Shown in pieces: positions 7,107 to 15,466 of a stretch of DNA of 17,659 bases (position 1 is its first letter; each line of letters opens with the position of its first letter). The notes below the pieces were generated by a model. It did no database searches. It was given only the letters and a program-made list of their open reading frames with translations, and was not told where the DNA came from. The translations under genes were made by a program, and so were the position numbers. Source of the DNA: Candidatus Cloacimonadota bacterium (GTDB lineage Bacteria > Cloacimonadota > Cloacimonadia > Cloacimonadales > Cloacimonadaceae); contig DAHVPA010000013.1 of the NCBI GenBank assembly GCA_027318525.1, positions 1-17,659 on the forward strand. The letters are read 5' to 3'.

Positions 7107-7843
7107 CTTGCATTCAGTTTTGGATGTCTTGCCAGATAGAAAATGCCATTGACCAGCAGGAACAGGGCAATAACCATCAGGGCAAAGGTCAGGAACAGGT
7201 TGTTATACAGGAAGATGAATGTCTTCGATAGCGGCTTGGTGATATAGGTGTTATAACCATGCAGTGGGTATGTGAACCTGTTCACGTTAAAATAACTATA
7301 CAACTGGAAATAGGGCATATTGATCAGGGGAGCCATCCTCATTTCATTGGGTTCATAGGCGTAATCCAATATTGATTTCCTTTGTTTCTGATAGAACTCA
7401 TTTAATCCCTTGGGCGCATTGTTCGTATCCAGAAGATACCATTTACCCTTCAGCCTATATTCAACTACAGAATGCTGATTGCCTTTGATGCCATAAAGGA
7501 TTACGGGGCGTGATTCGATGCCATATTGACCCAGCACATGGTAAAGCAACCTTGTAAATCCGGCACATTGGGCTTCCCTGTATTTCAGGATGAATGACAG
7601 GGAATATCCCCATTTGGGACGCTTGCTCAAGTCAAAGTGTTCCAGTCTTTTGTTCCTGTTCCCGTCGTCTATCACCTGGAACAAAGTATCCCGGATAGCC
7701 TGAACCTCTTCAAATGACGAAGCGGTTTTATGGCTGCCCAGATATTCCTGCATGAATTTGTGCAGGATAATCCTTTCCCTGATGTGCACCACTGAGAATA
7801 TCAATGCAATGACCAACAGGGCGATGTTAATCGCTTTCCTCAC
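7103..7843 (-). CDS. Membrane-anchored transglutaminase-like cysteine protein
   Basis: About 246 aa from the GTG at 7843. Seen (numbering from the TTG at 7858; subtract 5 for the GTG start): an N-terminal membrane segment (about 9-25), a soluble core with a transglutaminase-like Cys-His-Asp set (Cys98 in REAQCAGFTRLLY, His129 in GNQHSVVEY, Asp144 in WYLLDTNN), and a second hydrophobic segment near the C-terminus (about 214-243). The core resembles transglutaminase-like proteins, which act as proteases, amidases or acyl-transfer enzymes. With two membrane spans the catalytic domain is likely periplasmic. TTG at 7858 is possible, but AGGAG (7851-7855) sits seven bases before the GTG, making that start better. 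It is the first gene after the 7844-8032 gap and overlaps the FemAB gene by four bases. Substrate unknown. Confidence 0.75.
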   Translation of the reverse strand: MRKAINIALLVIALIFSVVHIRERIILHKFMQEYLGSHKTASSFEEVQAIRDTLFQVIDDGNRNKRLEHFDLSKRPKWGYSLSFILKYREAQCAGFTRLLYHVLGQYGIESRPVILYGIKGNQHSVVEYRLKGKWYLLDTNNAPKGLNEFYQKQRKSILDYAYEPNEMRMAPLINMPYFQLYSYFNVNRFTYPLHGYNTYITKPLSKTFIFLYNNLFLTFALMVIALFLLVNGIFYLARHPKLNAR

Positions 7844-7850
7844 ACTACAA

Positions 7851-7856
7851 CTCCTC
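7851..7856 (-). promoter_or_regulatory. Ribosome binding site for the transglutaminase-like gene
   Basis: GAGGAG on the minus strand, seven bases before GTG at 7843-7841. It lies inside the region that a TTG start at 7858 would translate, so it decides the start in favour of GTG. Confidence 0.6.
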
Positions 7857-7891
7857 AAAACCAGTTATTTTATGCAAATTCTTTTATAATA

Positions 7892-7955
7892 CCTTGCTTG
7901 CTGCGAGGGGTTATCGTGGGCTTACCCCTCGATGACCCCTCGTTGACCCCCCGGG
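7892..7955. repeat. Intergenic G/C-rich repeat, copy 2
   Basis: Second copy of the element at 2284-2345, in the gap downstream of the asnB stop. The first 24 bases (7892-7915) are identical to copy 1. CGAGGGGT (7904-7911) can pair with ACCCCTCG (7924-7931); the stem is two pairs shorter than in copy 1 because the loop-side arm differs. The direct repeats follow as ACCCCTCGATG (7924-7934), ACCCCTCGTTG (7935-7945) and ACCCCCCGGG (7946-7955). The rest of the 7844-8032 gap shows no gene and no convincing promoter. Confidence 0.8.
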
Positions 7956-8032
7956 TCAAAAGTGATGGACTAAACCAACCGGGCAGAATCGGACGGGATT
8001 TATCAATTATCGGGACAAGGGCGGGATATGGT

Positions 8033-9862
8033 TCAAGCAGCCCCGGTCTCTGTCAACTGCAGCCAGTAATAGAGATTTATCCACTTCCAGATATCCCTGG
8101 CAATATGCGCCTGACGAGCCAGATGCCTGTCATACAAAGCACCGGCTTTAATAGGGTCAATGTATTCATGCAGGACGGGCTGAGCCAGGATTTCCCGGAT
8201 TCTGGTCTGCCACATGGGCAGTCTGAACCATTCATCCTGCGGGGTGTCAAAGCCGACCTTGTCCTGCCTGAGCCTGATTTCCTCAGGTAAGATACCCTGC
8301 ATTGCCTGCCTGAGCAGATGCTTGGTCATGCCACCCCGGATAATCAGGTCAGACCTTGTGGCAAGAGTATGCTCGACCAATCTGTAGTCAAGGAACGGCA
8401 CCCTTGCTTCCAGTGAGAAATGCATGGAATTGCGGTCTTCCCACTTCAGAAGATGTTCGAGTTTGAACTCAAAGTGATTAATCAGGGCATCCTGCAGAGT
8501 CTTTGATGAGTAAAGATTGTCTGACACCTGATTGGACTGGAGGTATTCAGACGCAAAGTCACATTGCAGATAGTTGTGTTCGCCGGCACGGACCTTGGCA
8601 CGTAAACCGGCTGGCAGCAAAAAGAAGAGCAGGGATTTTAATGCGGTCAGAGACTGATGCCGCATCTGATATGCCAGCATCTCCTTGCTCAGAGAAAGCA
8701 GTTTGCCACGCTGCAGCAGCTCTTTGAAATAGAAGCCGAAGAAATAATGATAACCGGCAAGCTGCTCATCAGCGCCCTGTCCGTCCAAAGTCACCACCAC
8801 ATTTTGTTTAGCCAGTTCCATCACCTTATACTGGGCATAGGGTGAAGTGGATGGAACCGGTTCTCCCATGGAGCTGATAAAATCATACGCATCATCATAG
8901 AGGCTTTGAGCCGTGGGTGTGATGAAGTGCATATTGGTCAGGAGCGGTTTATAAAGATTGATGAATTTGGATTCATCGCCCTGCTCACCGGGAGTGTAAA
9001 CTGCCGAAAAAGTGTGCAAATCGTTTTTGTTAAATTTCTGAATCAGAATGGAAGCAAGGCTGGAAGAATCAAGCCCTCCACTCAGGCAAATCCCGACCGG
9101 CACATCGCTGCGCAATCTGAGTTGGGTGGAAGAAACCATGGTCTCCAGAAACTCGTCTGCCGATGTGAATGGACTGGTCAGTCTCCCGCGCAGGTCATAC
9201 CATTTTGCTATGTGAATACCCGATTCATCAATCTTCAGTTTATTGCCATGCGGCAGCTTTTTTATCTGCTGATAAAAGGTGTCGGAAGTTTGGTCGGTGC
9301 GGTTGAAAACCAGGTAATCCAGAATGGCTTGTTTGTTTATGCCTGCCGTTTTTCCTTTGGACAAAACAAGAGAATTCAGGTCGGATGCAAACCAGAAACT
9401 GACATCGTCAGACCAGTAATAAAAGGGTTTGACGCCAAACCTGTCTCTGGCGGCAAACAACGTCTTGTTGGTCTTATCATAGATGGCAAAAGCCCACATT
9501 CCGTTGAAATGATGCAGGCAATCCTCTCCCCATTCCCGGTAACTTTCCAGCAAGACTTCCGTGTCTGTTCTGGTGGTAAAAACGTGACCCTTGGATTCCA
9601 GCTCGCTGCGCAGCTCGATATAGTTGTAGATTTCACCATTGAAAACGACCACATATCTTTGGTCTGAGGATAGCATCGGCTGATGTCCTGCCTGGGAAAG
9701 GTCTATGATGCTCAGTCGAACAAAGCCAAGCCCGGTGCTGCCATCCAGGAAAGTGCCCTGGTCATCAGGTCCGCGCTGCTTCATAATCTGCATCATCTTG
9801 AGCAGATCACTCTCGTTAACGGATGCTTGGCTAAAGTTGATTATTCCGCAGATGCCGCACAT
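8033..9862 (-). CDS. asnB: Glutamine-hydrolysing asparagine synthase / glycan amidotransferase
   Basis: Complete two-domain class II amidotransferase, 609 aa. Seen: MCGICGI with the Cys2 nucleophile exposed after Met removal, NGEIYNY (75-81), RTDTEV (98-103) and GMWAFAIYD (121-129) of the Ntn glutaminase domain; then the ATP-pyrophosphatase loop SGGLDSSS (261-268), with LDGQGADEQLAGY further on and EARVPFLDYRLVE near the C-terminus. It could make asparagine from aspartate. In O-antigen loci, AsnB relatives such as WbpS are linked to amidation of uronic-acid carboxyls, which fits this setting better. The ATG overlaps the glycosyltransferase stop by one base (TGATG at 9862). A 189-base gap with a repeat follows its stop. 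No signal or membrane segment; cytoplasmic. Confidence 0.93.
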   Translation of the reverse strand: MCGICGIINFSQASVNESDLLKMMQIMKQRGPDDQGTFLDGSTGLGFVRLSIIDLSQAGHQPMLSSDQRYVVVFNGEIYNYIELRSELESKGHVFTTRTDTEVLLESYREWGEDCLHHFNGMWAFAIYDKTNKTLFAARDRFGVKPFYYWSDDVSFWFASDLNSLVLSKGKTAGINKQAILDYLVFNRTDQTSDTFYQQIKKLPHGNKLKIDESGIHIAKWYDLRGRLTSPFTSADEFLETMVSSTQLRLRSDVPVGICLSGGLDSSSLASILIQKFNKNDLHTFSAVYTPGEQGDESKFINLYKPLLTNMHFITPTAQSLYDDAYDFISSMGEPVPSTSPYAQYKVMELAKQNVVVTLDGQGADEQLAGYHYFFGFYFKELLQRGKLLSLSKEMLAYQMRHQSLTALKSLLFFLLPAGLRAKVRAGEHNYLQCDFASEYLQSNQVSDNLYSSKTLQDALINHFEFKLEHLLKWEDRNSMHFSLEARVPFLDYRLVEHTLATRSDLIIRGGMTKHLLRQAMQGILPEEIRLRQDKVGFDTPQDEWFRLPMWQTRIREILAQPVLHEYIDPIKAGALYDRHLARQAHIARDIWKWINLYYWLQLTETGAA

Positions 9863-10785
9863 CAGTTCACAATTTCCTTATAAACTCTTTCGATTTTAAC
9901 TGCAATCTCCTGTAGAGACAATCCCAGCCCCAGCATTCTTTCCCTGCCATTAGTGCGGGATTTCTTAGCCAATATCTGATTAATGGCTTCAGCAATCTCG
10001 TTAGCATTAAATCCTGTTATAAAACACAACTGAGTGTTTCCAATAACCTGCCTGACATCACCCACATCAGTGCTGACAATTGGGCAATTGGCAGCCATAG
10101 CTTCTTTGATAACCATGGGCGAACCTTCCCTGATTGAGGTCATCAGCAACAAATCGACCGCAGAATAGAGTAAAGGAAGTTGTTCATCGGAAAAATCAAA
10201 GAATTCTATCAATACAGGTTGTCCCGGTACAAGAGCAACAGCTTCCCTGGCAAGCTTACTGTTCTTTTCAATTCTGTCAAAGGTGGAACAAAACAGGATA
10301 TAAACACCTTGTGGATTCATATCAAGACTTTGACGAGCAACAGCTTTATCGCAAGGTATAAACCTATCCATATCAATCCCATGGGGAATACAGACTGTTT
10401 TAGCCGCAGGAAGATAACTCAGCATCTTTTCATTAACGACAATGCACTTCCTGGACAACCTATAGATAATACCTTTCGATATAAACCTCAGGTTTTTCTT
10501 GTTCAAATCGCAACCTAAAAAAGATGCCACGACCGGCACCCTTCTCTGCATTACTGCAACCAGGCATGACCAGATGAAATGTGCATGAATCACGTCATAC
10601 TTCACTGTTTTAACTTTTTTACGCAACAGCAAAGCACGGTTGAAATATGATTTCCATCCCTTTCCGGAAATCTGGAACACATCAACTTGATGACCCAGCC
10701 TTCTTATAGATTCACACTGAGCAGCAGTGAAAGGTGCTATTCCAAAGCGTTTGTTATTAGAACTGGCAATGAAGAGTATTCTCAA
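9862..10785 (-). CDS. GT4-family glycosyltransferase
   Basis: Retaining GT-B glycosyltransferase of family 4, about 307 aa from TTG at 10785. Seen: an N-terminal Rossmann start LRILFIASSNN, DVIHAHFIWS where GT4 enzymes have their acceptor-side His motif, PHGID (141-145 in the longer reading) and the nucleotide-sugar motif REGSPMVIKEAMAANCPIV with Glu-x7-Glu, followed by STDVGD. An ATG at 10806 would add seven residues (MADGLSA) but has no visible Shine-Dalgarno. TTG at 10785 overlaps the upstream TGA as TTGA and begins exactly where the family's first beta strand begins, so I favour it. It sits between two asparagine-synthetase-like genes, suggesting that its sugar product or acceptor is amidated or amide-linked. 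Donor sugar unknown. Confidence 0.9.
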   Translation of the reverse strand: MRILFIASSNNKRFGIAPFTAAQCESIRRLGHQVDVFQISGKGWKSYFNRALLLRKKVKTVKYDVIHAHFIWSCLVAVMQRRVPVVASFLGCDLNKKNLRFISKGIIYRLSRKCIVVNEKMLSYLPAAKTVCIPHGIDMDRFIPCDKAVARQSLDMNPQGVYILFCSTFDRIEKNSKLAREAVALVPGQPVLIEFFDFSDEQLPLLYSAVDLLLMTSIREGSPMVIKEAMAANCPIVSTDVGDVRQVIGNTQLCFITGFNANEIAEAINQILAKKSRTNGRERMLGLGLSLQEIAVKIERVYKEIVN

Positions 10786-12584
10786 TGCAGATAATCCATC
10801 AGCCATTTTTTAAGAGAATACTCAGCCGATAAAGTAGGACTGTCTCCCAGTTCCCTGAAGAATGGAGTTTGAGCTGAAAACACTTCTGAATGTGCCTTGT
10901 ATGAAATCTTATTCCAATCTGAAGCATGATAAGCTGCGTGTTTATACAGTGATTTATACAGAGTTCGTTTGTACAGAAAAGGTATGGCGATGTTGACAGG
11001 GTAAAATGGCGAGACGAGCTGCCCTGGGCTGTATCCTCTGCCTGTAACCATATGCATTAGTTTGGGATAGTTATGTTTAAGAATTGGCAGATAGAACATC
11101 TGCCCTTTTCGTAAATCGTGGGTATTCCTTTTAAAAGCATGCTTGTTTAACGTGGGAACAGGTGTTTGTAATATATATTCGACAAAATCATCATCAATAT
11201 AAGGAGATAGGACTGTAGTAAAAACACGCGAGGCATGGAATTCCTGACCAAAGAACTTCCAGAGTGAATATCTGATAGTGAAGTAATATAGGTTTAGATA
11301 AGGCTGGTCATAGATCATCACTTCTGATAGATTTCTCCTGATGTGGTCACAAGCTCTGGCTGATACTTCTTCTTTAAATGATGGTTGCACAGACAGTGGT
11401 AACTTGCTCAGAGCAGAAGATATATCAGTATCTGATATTCTATCCTTGTAAACAATGTCCACCATTGCAGGAAGAATGTTTGTATCCATCATATTGTTGG
11501 GTCTGAGTAGCTCGCTACCGATATATCCAGTATGACATACCCTTGCCATAGGAGCCAGCTTCAGATGCGAATACATCTGGTTACTGCGCTTGATATTACC
11601 TATCCCATCAGTAAGATACATCAGTTGATTGGCATAGTAATCATAATCAGAAAAATAATCACTTCCAAATTCAATCCAAGTATAATCAAGGTTGAGCTTA
11701 CGTGCCATAATGCGCGGTATAGCCACATCATCACTGTGTTCTGTTGCGCCATATGAATAATACTTAATTCTGTTTTTATGGGCTATGTTGCGTGATAGAA
11801 GTGTTCTGCTGTCAAAACCACTCGTCAGAGATGCATTGATTGGTTCATCATTAGCCAGAAACATATCGGTAATCTGATTAAAAATATCTGGTGTATCTCT
11901 GTATGTCTGTTCCCAGTTATACTTGCCTGTTTTACCCAGAAAGTCACTCAGATTGTAGTAAGGGACAACTTTTGTTTCGTTAGAAGCCAGAGAATATTGC
12001 AGAAAAGAATGATTATCAAGGACATGAACATCCTCGACAATGTTCAAGTCACCCAATGGATAACCAAACAGCATCTGCTCCATTATTGCCACGTGATCAG
12101 GCTCTGCTTTACTGAGATTCTTGATAATGCTGTCGAGGTTAGTGGAGAGCATCAGGTTATCTCCCCGATGATACCAATTGAGTTTAAACAAGCCGGATTT
12201 ATTTACAAAAGCCGTCAGACACTTATTTTCTTTATCGTATATAGTAAGTACAAAAAGCCCCTTGATTTTCCTGATAATATCGGTTTGGTAAAGCTTATAA
12301 ATGTCAGCCAAATCCTGATGAGTAAGTTCATTCTTATATGAGCTTTCTGCTTGCAAAGAAAAATTGGGGAATATCCTTCCTACCTTGATAATGGTATAAC
12401 GATCATTCTCAAAGATAAGAGGCGATTCATTATCAAAACCAGTTACGTAAAAAAGAATGCCATCAGTTTGTTTTTGTTCAATTTGGTTAGGGATACCACG
12501 GAGAAAGTCCCTGCAGATTCCAACATGATATGCTGTTTGTTGAGTCTTGTTTATGCCTATAAACAAATCAAAGGCATTATGCAT
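10782..12584 (-). CDS. Asparagine-synthetase-like protein without the Cys nucleophile
   Basis: A 600 aa protein with the two-domain layout of asparagine synthetase. The N-terminal region (about 1-165) keeps the general pattern (KIKGLFVLTIYDKEN near 106-120) but starts MHNAFDLFIG, with no Cys2, so glutamine hydrolysis is not expected. The ATP-pyrophosphatase loop is retained in altered form as SLTSGFDSR (252-260, where AsnB has SGGLDSS), and YIDDDFVEYIL resembles the C-terminal helix near the AsnB active site. It may adenylate a carboxylate and join it to ammonia or another amine, as beta-lactam synthetase-type relatives do; this is inference. The ATG at 12584 has AAGGAG six bases upstream and beats the adjacent TTG at 12587. 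It overlaps the GNAT gene by eight bases. The gene is AT-rich (22 of 60 G+C in two hand-counted blocks). Confidence 0.83.
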   Translation of the reverse strand: MHNAFDLFIGINKTQQTAYHVGICRDFLRGIPNQIEQKQTDGILFYVTGFDNESPLIFENDRYTIIKVGRIFPNFSLQAESSYKNELTHQDLADIYKLYQTDIIRKIKGLFVLTIYDKENKCLTAFVNKSGLFKLNWYHRGDNLMLSTNLDSIIKNLSKAEPDHVAIMEQMLFGYPLGDLNIVEDVHVLDNHSFLQYSLASNETKVVPYYNLSDFLGKTGKYNWEQTYRDTPDIFNQITDMFLANDEPINASLTSGFDSRTLLSRNIAHKNRIKYYSYGATEHSDDVAIPRIMARKLNLDYTWIEFGSDYFSDYDYYANQLMYLTDGIGNIKRSNQMYSHLKLAPMARVCHTGYIGSELLRPNNMMDTNILPAMVDIVYKDRISDTDISSALSKLPLSVQPSFKEEVSARACDHIRRNLSEVMIYDQPYLNLYYFTIRYSLWKFFGQEFHASRVFTTVLSPYIDDDFVEYILQTPVPTLNKHAFKRNTHDLRKGQMFYLPILKHNYPKLMHMVTGRGYSPGQLVSPFYPVNIAIPFLYKRTLYKSLYKHAAYHASDWNKISYKAHSEVFSAQTPFFRELGDSPTLSAEYSLKKWLMDYLH

Positions 12585-13626
12585 CAAAATCTCCTTGTAA
12601 AAGAGTAAAATACGAATTTGTCTGAGTCAGATTCAGATTATCGGTCTTGATGTATCCTCCGGGTATGTAGTTTCTGGACAGTAGAGGTAGTTTCATCAGA
12701 ATGGAAGTCATCATGGAAGAAAAGTGGTGATACTTGACCATCACGATATTGTGTTGTAAGGCATAGGTTTTCACCCCATGAATCAATGCCTGAAGCAGTC
12801 CTTTCAATCCAAATAGAGGATCATACCAGAAATCAACCAATACCAATTCATTAAATTTATAAGATTCATGCCTGAATTCCGAGAATATGGCATATGCTGC
12901 CAATGTCTCGTCATGATATATTCCGACTAATAAACGCTTTGCGCTGTACCACTTGACGACAGACGATGATCTGTGATTTGTGTATGGATAAATACTTTTG
13001 GTTCTTTCCCATAAATCATCAATTTCTGATTCTTTTATTCCGCTAAACCGTACTTGAAAGGAGTGGTTGAACAGCAATGTACTGACCGCATCCCTAGCTT
13101 GAATTAATATACCTGCAGGATAACTAAGGCAGCAATACTGAGATGGCAGAAAACACTTCAGAGCATCAAAGGGTCGAATCAACTGGTAACTGACCTTTTC
13201 AGCACCCCAAGGATATCTTTTATAGCCGAATTTCAGAATTAATCTGATGACGTCCTCTGTCGCGGTTGTATTAAAACACAGCATCCCGCTGGATGCAGTT
13301 CTATTCTGTGCCCAAAGATCAATACTCCATTTTCGATAAGATTTATGAACCCGCCAAGTTGTCCCATTAAATGCTCTGATCTTAGTTCCTTCAGCATTGA
13401 AGAAAGTAGGGAAACTACCAACAAAACCTTGAATCCGGTCTTCTGCTATAATAACAAAACCGCTTGGCCAGTCTGTGATATAAGCTGGATTCTCATCCCA
13501 CCAATAATTGAATCTCTTGAGCCAGTCTTCTTTTGATAACCTGTCATCCGGGAAAGAGGAGTTAAATTCCGCCAAAGCTGTATAATCATCTTTGACTATA
13601 GCCCTGATGACTAACTGGTCTGTCAT
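12577..13626 (-). CDS. GNAT-like N-acyltransferase
   Basis: A 349 aa protein that looks like one or two GNAT folds in tandem. Seen: an N-terminal GNAT-like region (about 5-140) with IQGFVGSFPTFF as the central strand and FNGTTWRVHKSYRKWSIDLW resembling the acyl-CoA-binding turn and helix; a second region (about 185-335) with ESEIDDLWERTKSIYPY and VGIYHDETLAAYAIF. No signal peptide. Its ATG overlaps the reductase TGA (ATGA, 13623-13626), placing it in a tight unit with SDR, KSIII and ACP. It could be the transferase that moves the finished acyl group from ACP or CoA onto an amino sugar. The alternative is an aminoacyl or acetyl transfer unrelated to the ACP. The family call is moderately sure; the specific reaction is inference. 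Confidence 0.72.
   Translation of the reverse strand: MTDQLVIRAIVKDDYTALAEFNSSFPDDRLSKEDWLKRFNYWWDENPAYITDWPSGFVIIAEDRIQGFVGSFPTFFNAEGTKIRAFNGTTWRVHKSYRKWSIDLWAQNRTASSGMLCFNTTATEDVIRLILKFGYKRYPWGAEKVSYQLIRPFDALKCFLPSQYCCLSYPAGILIQARDAVSTLLFNHSFQVRFSGIKESEIDDLWERTKSIYPYTNHRSSSVVKWYSAKRLLVGIYHDETLAAYAIFSEFRHESYKFNELVLVDFWYDPLFGLKGLLQALIHGVKTYALQHNIVMVKYHHFSSMMTSILMKLPLLSRNYIPGGYIKTDNLNLTQTNSYFTLLQGDFDA
12591..12596 (-). promoter_or_regulatory. Ribosome binding site deciding the start at 12584
   Basis: AAGGAG on the minus strand, six bases before ATG 12584-12582. The in-frame TTG immediately upstream (12587) would be only three bases from this site, too close, so ATG is the start of the asparagine-synthetase-like gene. 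Confidence 0.7.
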
Positions 13627-14387
13627 CTTACCGTATATCCACCATCAATAATATAATTGGCTCCAGTGATCCATCTGCTGCGTTCTGAGAGTAAAAAGGC
13701 AGCCAGATTAGCAACGTCCTCAGGCATTCCAATTCCCAAAGGAATATCTTTGAGCCTGTTTATTCTCTGTTCTTCATCAAGTTTATCCAACATGTTTTTT
13801 ATCATGTCCGTCATGACTGTACCGGGCGAAATACAATTGGCTCTGATTTTTTTATTTGCAAGTTCTAATGCTATTGCACGAACTCCTGATATTAAAGCAC
13901 CTTTACTAGAAGCATATCCCGTTAGTCCTGGACGGGCTATTACACCCATTGTTGAAGCGATGAACACCAAGCTGGCACCCTCTTCACTTACGAATTTCTT
14001 CTTTGTCACAATTCTTGATAGTTCAAAAGCTGCAAAGGTATTAACGGCAAAAATTGATTTGTAATCATCAGGTTTAGTAGACTTAATTGGTAATGTAAAT
14101 TCTGTTCCTGCACTATAACACAATCCGGAAATCGGTTTAGTTTTCAGAACTGCATCCGTTATCACTGGTTCAATCAGAGAATAATCGGTGATATCCAAAG
14201 CATAGGCAAGATGTTCACCCTCGGATAGCATTTGCTTGGTCTTATCCAGCTCTTCTTCCCTTCTTCCAATCAATATGATGGTTGCTCCCAATTGTGAGCA
14301 GGTTACTGCTATTTGCCTACCGATTCCTGAACTGGCTCCAGTAACTACAATCACTTTTTTTTTTAAGTCGATAAACTGCTGATCCAT
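13623..14387 (-). CDS. FabG-like short-chain dehydrogenase/reductase
   Basis: Classical SDR, 254 aa. Seen: TGASSGIG cofactor loop (16-23), GRR at 41-43 (suggesting NADPH preference), SAG at 92-94 in place of the usual NAG, Asn116, Ser145, Tyr158 and Lys162 of the catalytic tetrad, and the closing YIIDGGYT. In context with an adjacent KSIII and ACP, the likely reaction is reduction of a 3-oxoacyl-ACP to 3-hydroxyacyl-ACP. The alternative is oxidation or reduction of a sugar nucleotide. TTG at 14390 precedes ATG at 14387; GAAGG at better spacing favours ATG. It lies 14 bases after the KSIII stop and overlaps the acyltransferase by four bases. No signal peptide; cytoplasmic. Confidence 0.9.
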   Translation of the reverse strand: MDQQFIDLKKKVIVVTGASSGIGRQIAVTCSQLGATIILIGRREEELDKTKQMLSEGEHLAYALDITDYSLIEPVITDAVLKTKPISGLCYSAGTEFTLPIKSTKPDDYKSIFAVNTFAAFELSRIVTKKKFVSEEGASLVFIASTMGVIARPGLTGYASSKGALISGVRAIALELANKKIRANCISPGTVMTDMIKNMLDKLDEEQRINRLKDIPLGIGMPEDVANLAAFLLSERSRWITGANYIIDGGYTVR

Positions 14388-14401
14388 CAAACCTTCTCTT
14401 A

Positions 14402-15460
14402 TTATAGTTCACCCAGTGCTGAAACAGAACAATGCGAGAGACTGGTTATTACAGTTCCCCAGGATAATCCAACACCAAATCCTGATAGAGCTACCTTAAT
14501 CTCTTTATTTTTTATTGATTGCCCTAAACGGGATACCAGAGTCAGCGGTATTGAGACAGAGCTGGTATTGCCGTATTTATCAAGAGAATAAAGCACTTTA
14601 CCCGGTGAGATTTTGAATTTTTTTGCGATATGGTCAGTGATAAACTTATTCGCTTGGTGTGGGATAAAATAGTCAATCTCATCCCAATTCGTACTTGCTT
14701 CTGCTAGTGTGGCTTTGATGTCAGCAGGAACTGATGTTATGGTAAAGTTAAACACAGCAGGACCATTCATACTGCCGTGTTCTTCTGTTCTTATGCTGCC
14801 ATCCTCATACTGTCGTTCAAGTAATGTTTCTACCGAACTTGGCTTTCTGTATCCACCTCCAGGCATCAGAATGTGTTCATAACCAGAACCATCTGAATTC
14901 ATTGATATCACAGTCGGATTTTCATTATCAATTTTCTCCACCAAAGTGGCAGCACCTGCATCTCCAAATAGAAGAGATGTGCTTTTATCCTTTGTTGAAT
15001 AAGCTTTGGATTTTGTTTCGCCATTGAGTAACAGCACCTTTCTGATACCAGGTTGGGAAGCCATTAAAAATGCTGTAGCTAAACCGTAGACGTACCCAGA
15101 GCAACCAAGGTTGATATCGAAAGCACCTGTTGATTTAGCTAAATTCAATTTGTCCTGCAGCAGCATGGATGTTGGTGGAGTCCGGTAATCGGGGGTTTGA
15201 GACACGAATATTAAAATGTCTATTTCAGTCCGGTCAATCTTATTATCGTTAAGCAGCCTTTCTGCTGCTGCCAGGCATAAATCAGATGAACAGGTCTGAT
15301 CATCAGCAAATCGCCGCTCAGCTATTCCTGTCATTTTAATAATTGAAGCCACTTCTTCAGCAGACATAAAATGCGTATATTCTGAATTTTTGATAATCTT
15401 CTTTGGAACGACTGCCGCAATTCCGGTAATCCCAACATTTTTAAAATGAAGATAAGCCAT
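14402..15460 (-). CDS. 3-oxoacyl-ACP synthase III (FabH-type)
   Basis: Ketoacyl synthase III, 352 aa, which condenses an acyl-CoA primer with malonyl-ACP. Seen: the complete triad Cys120 (NLGCSGYVYGL), His268 (FIPHQANKF) and Asn298 (KYGNTSSVSIPL), the TGI.ERR segment (44-50) and the C-terminal GFGVGLSWG loop. The conserved features suggest an active condensing enzyme rather than an O-acyltransferase variant. It begins six bases after the ACP stop and is followed by a FabG-type reductase. In viosamine/N-acyl-sugar islands such as the Pseudomonas syringae flagellin glycan locus, KSIII and reductase pairs serve a 3-hydroxybutyryl sugar decoration, and that model fits here. A housekeeping FabH would normally lie with plsX, fabD and fabG, none of which is seen. 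Confidence 0.92.
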   Translation of the reverse strand: MAYLHFKNVGITGIAAVVPKKIIKNSEYTHFMSAEEVASIIKMTGIAERRFADDQTCSSDLCLAAAERLLNDNKIDRTEIDILIFVSQTPDYRTPPTSMLLQDKLNLAKSTGAFDINLGCSGYVYGLATAFLMASQPGIRKVLLLNGETKSKAYSTKDKSTSLLFGDAGAATLVEKIDNENPTVISMNSDGSGYEHILMPGGGYRKPSSVETLLERQYEDGSIRTEEHGSMNGPAVFNFTITSVPADIKATLAEASTNWDEIDYFIPHQANKFITDHIAKKFKISPGKVLYSLDKYGNTSSVSIPLTLVSRLGQSIKNKEIKVALSGFGVGLSWGTVITSLSHCSVSALGEL

Positions 15461-15466
15461 ATTTCT

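Noticed and set aside
7870..7895. AT-rich segment with TATTAT/TATAAA boxes before the transglutaminase-like gene as a promoter
   Set aside because: No acceptable -35 box at 16-18 bases from either -10 candidate; the AT-rich bases alone are not enough.
8906..9667. Long plus-strand open frame (253 codons) antisense to asnB
   Set aside because: It is opposite a fully conserved asnB frame, its translation resembles no family I know, and no ribosome binding site is evident.
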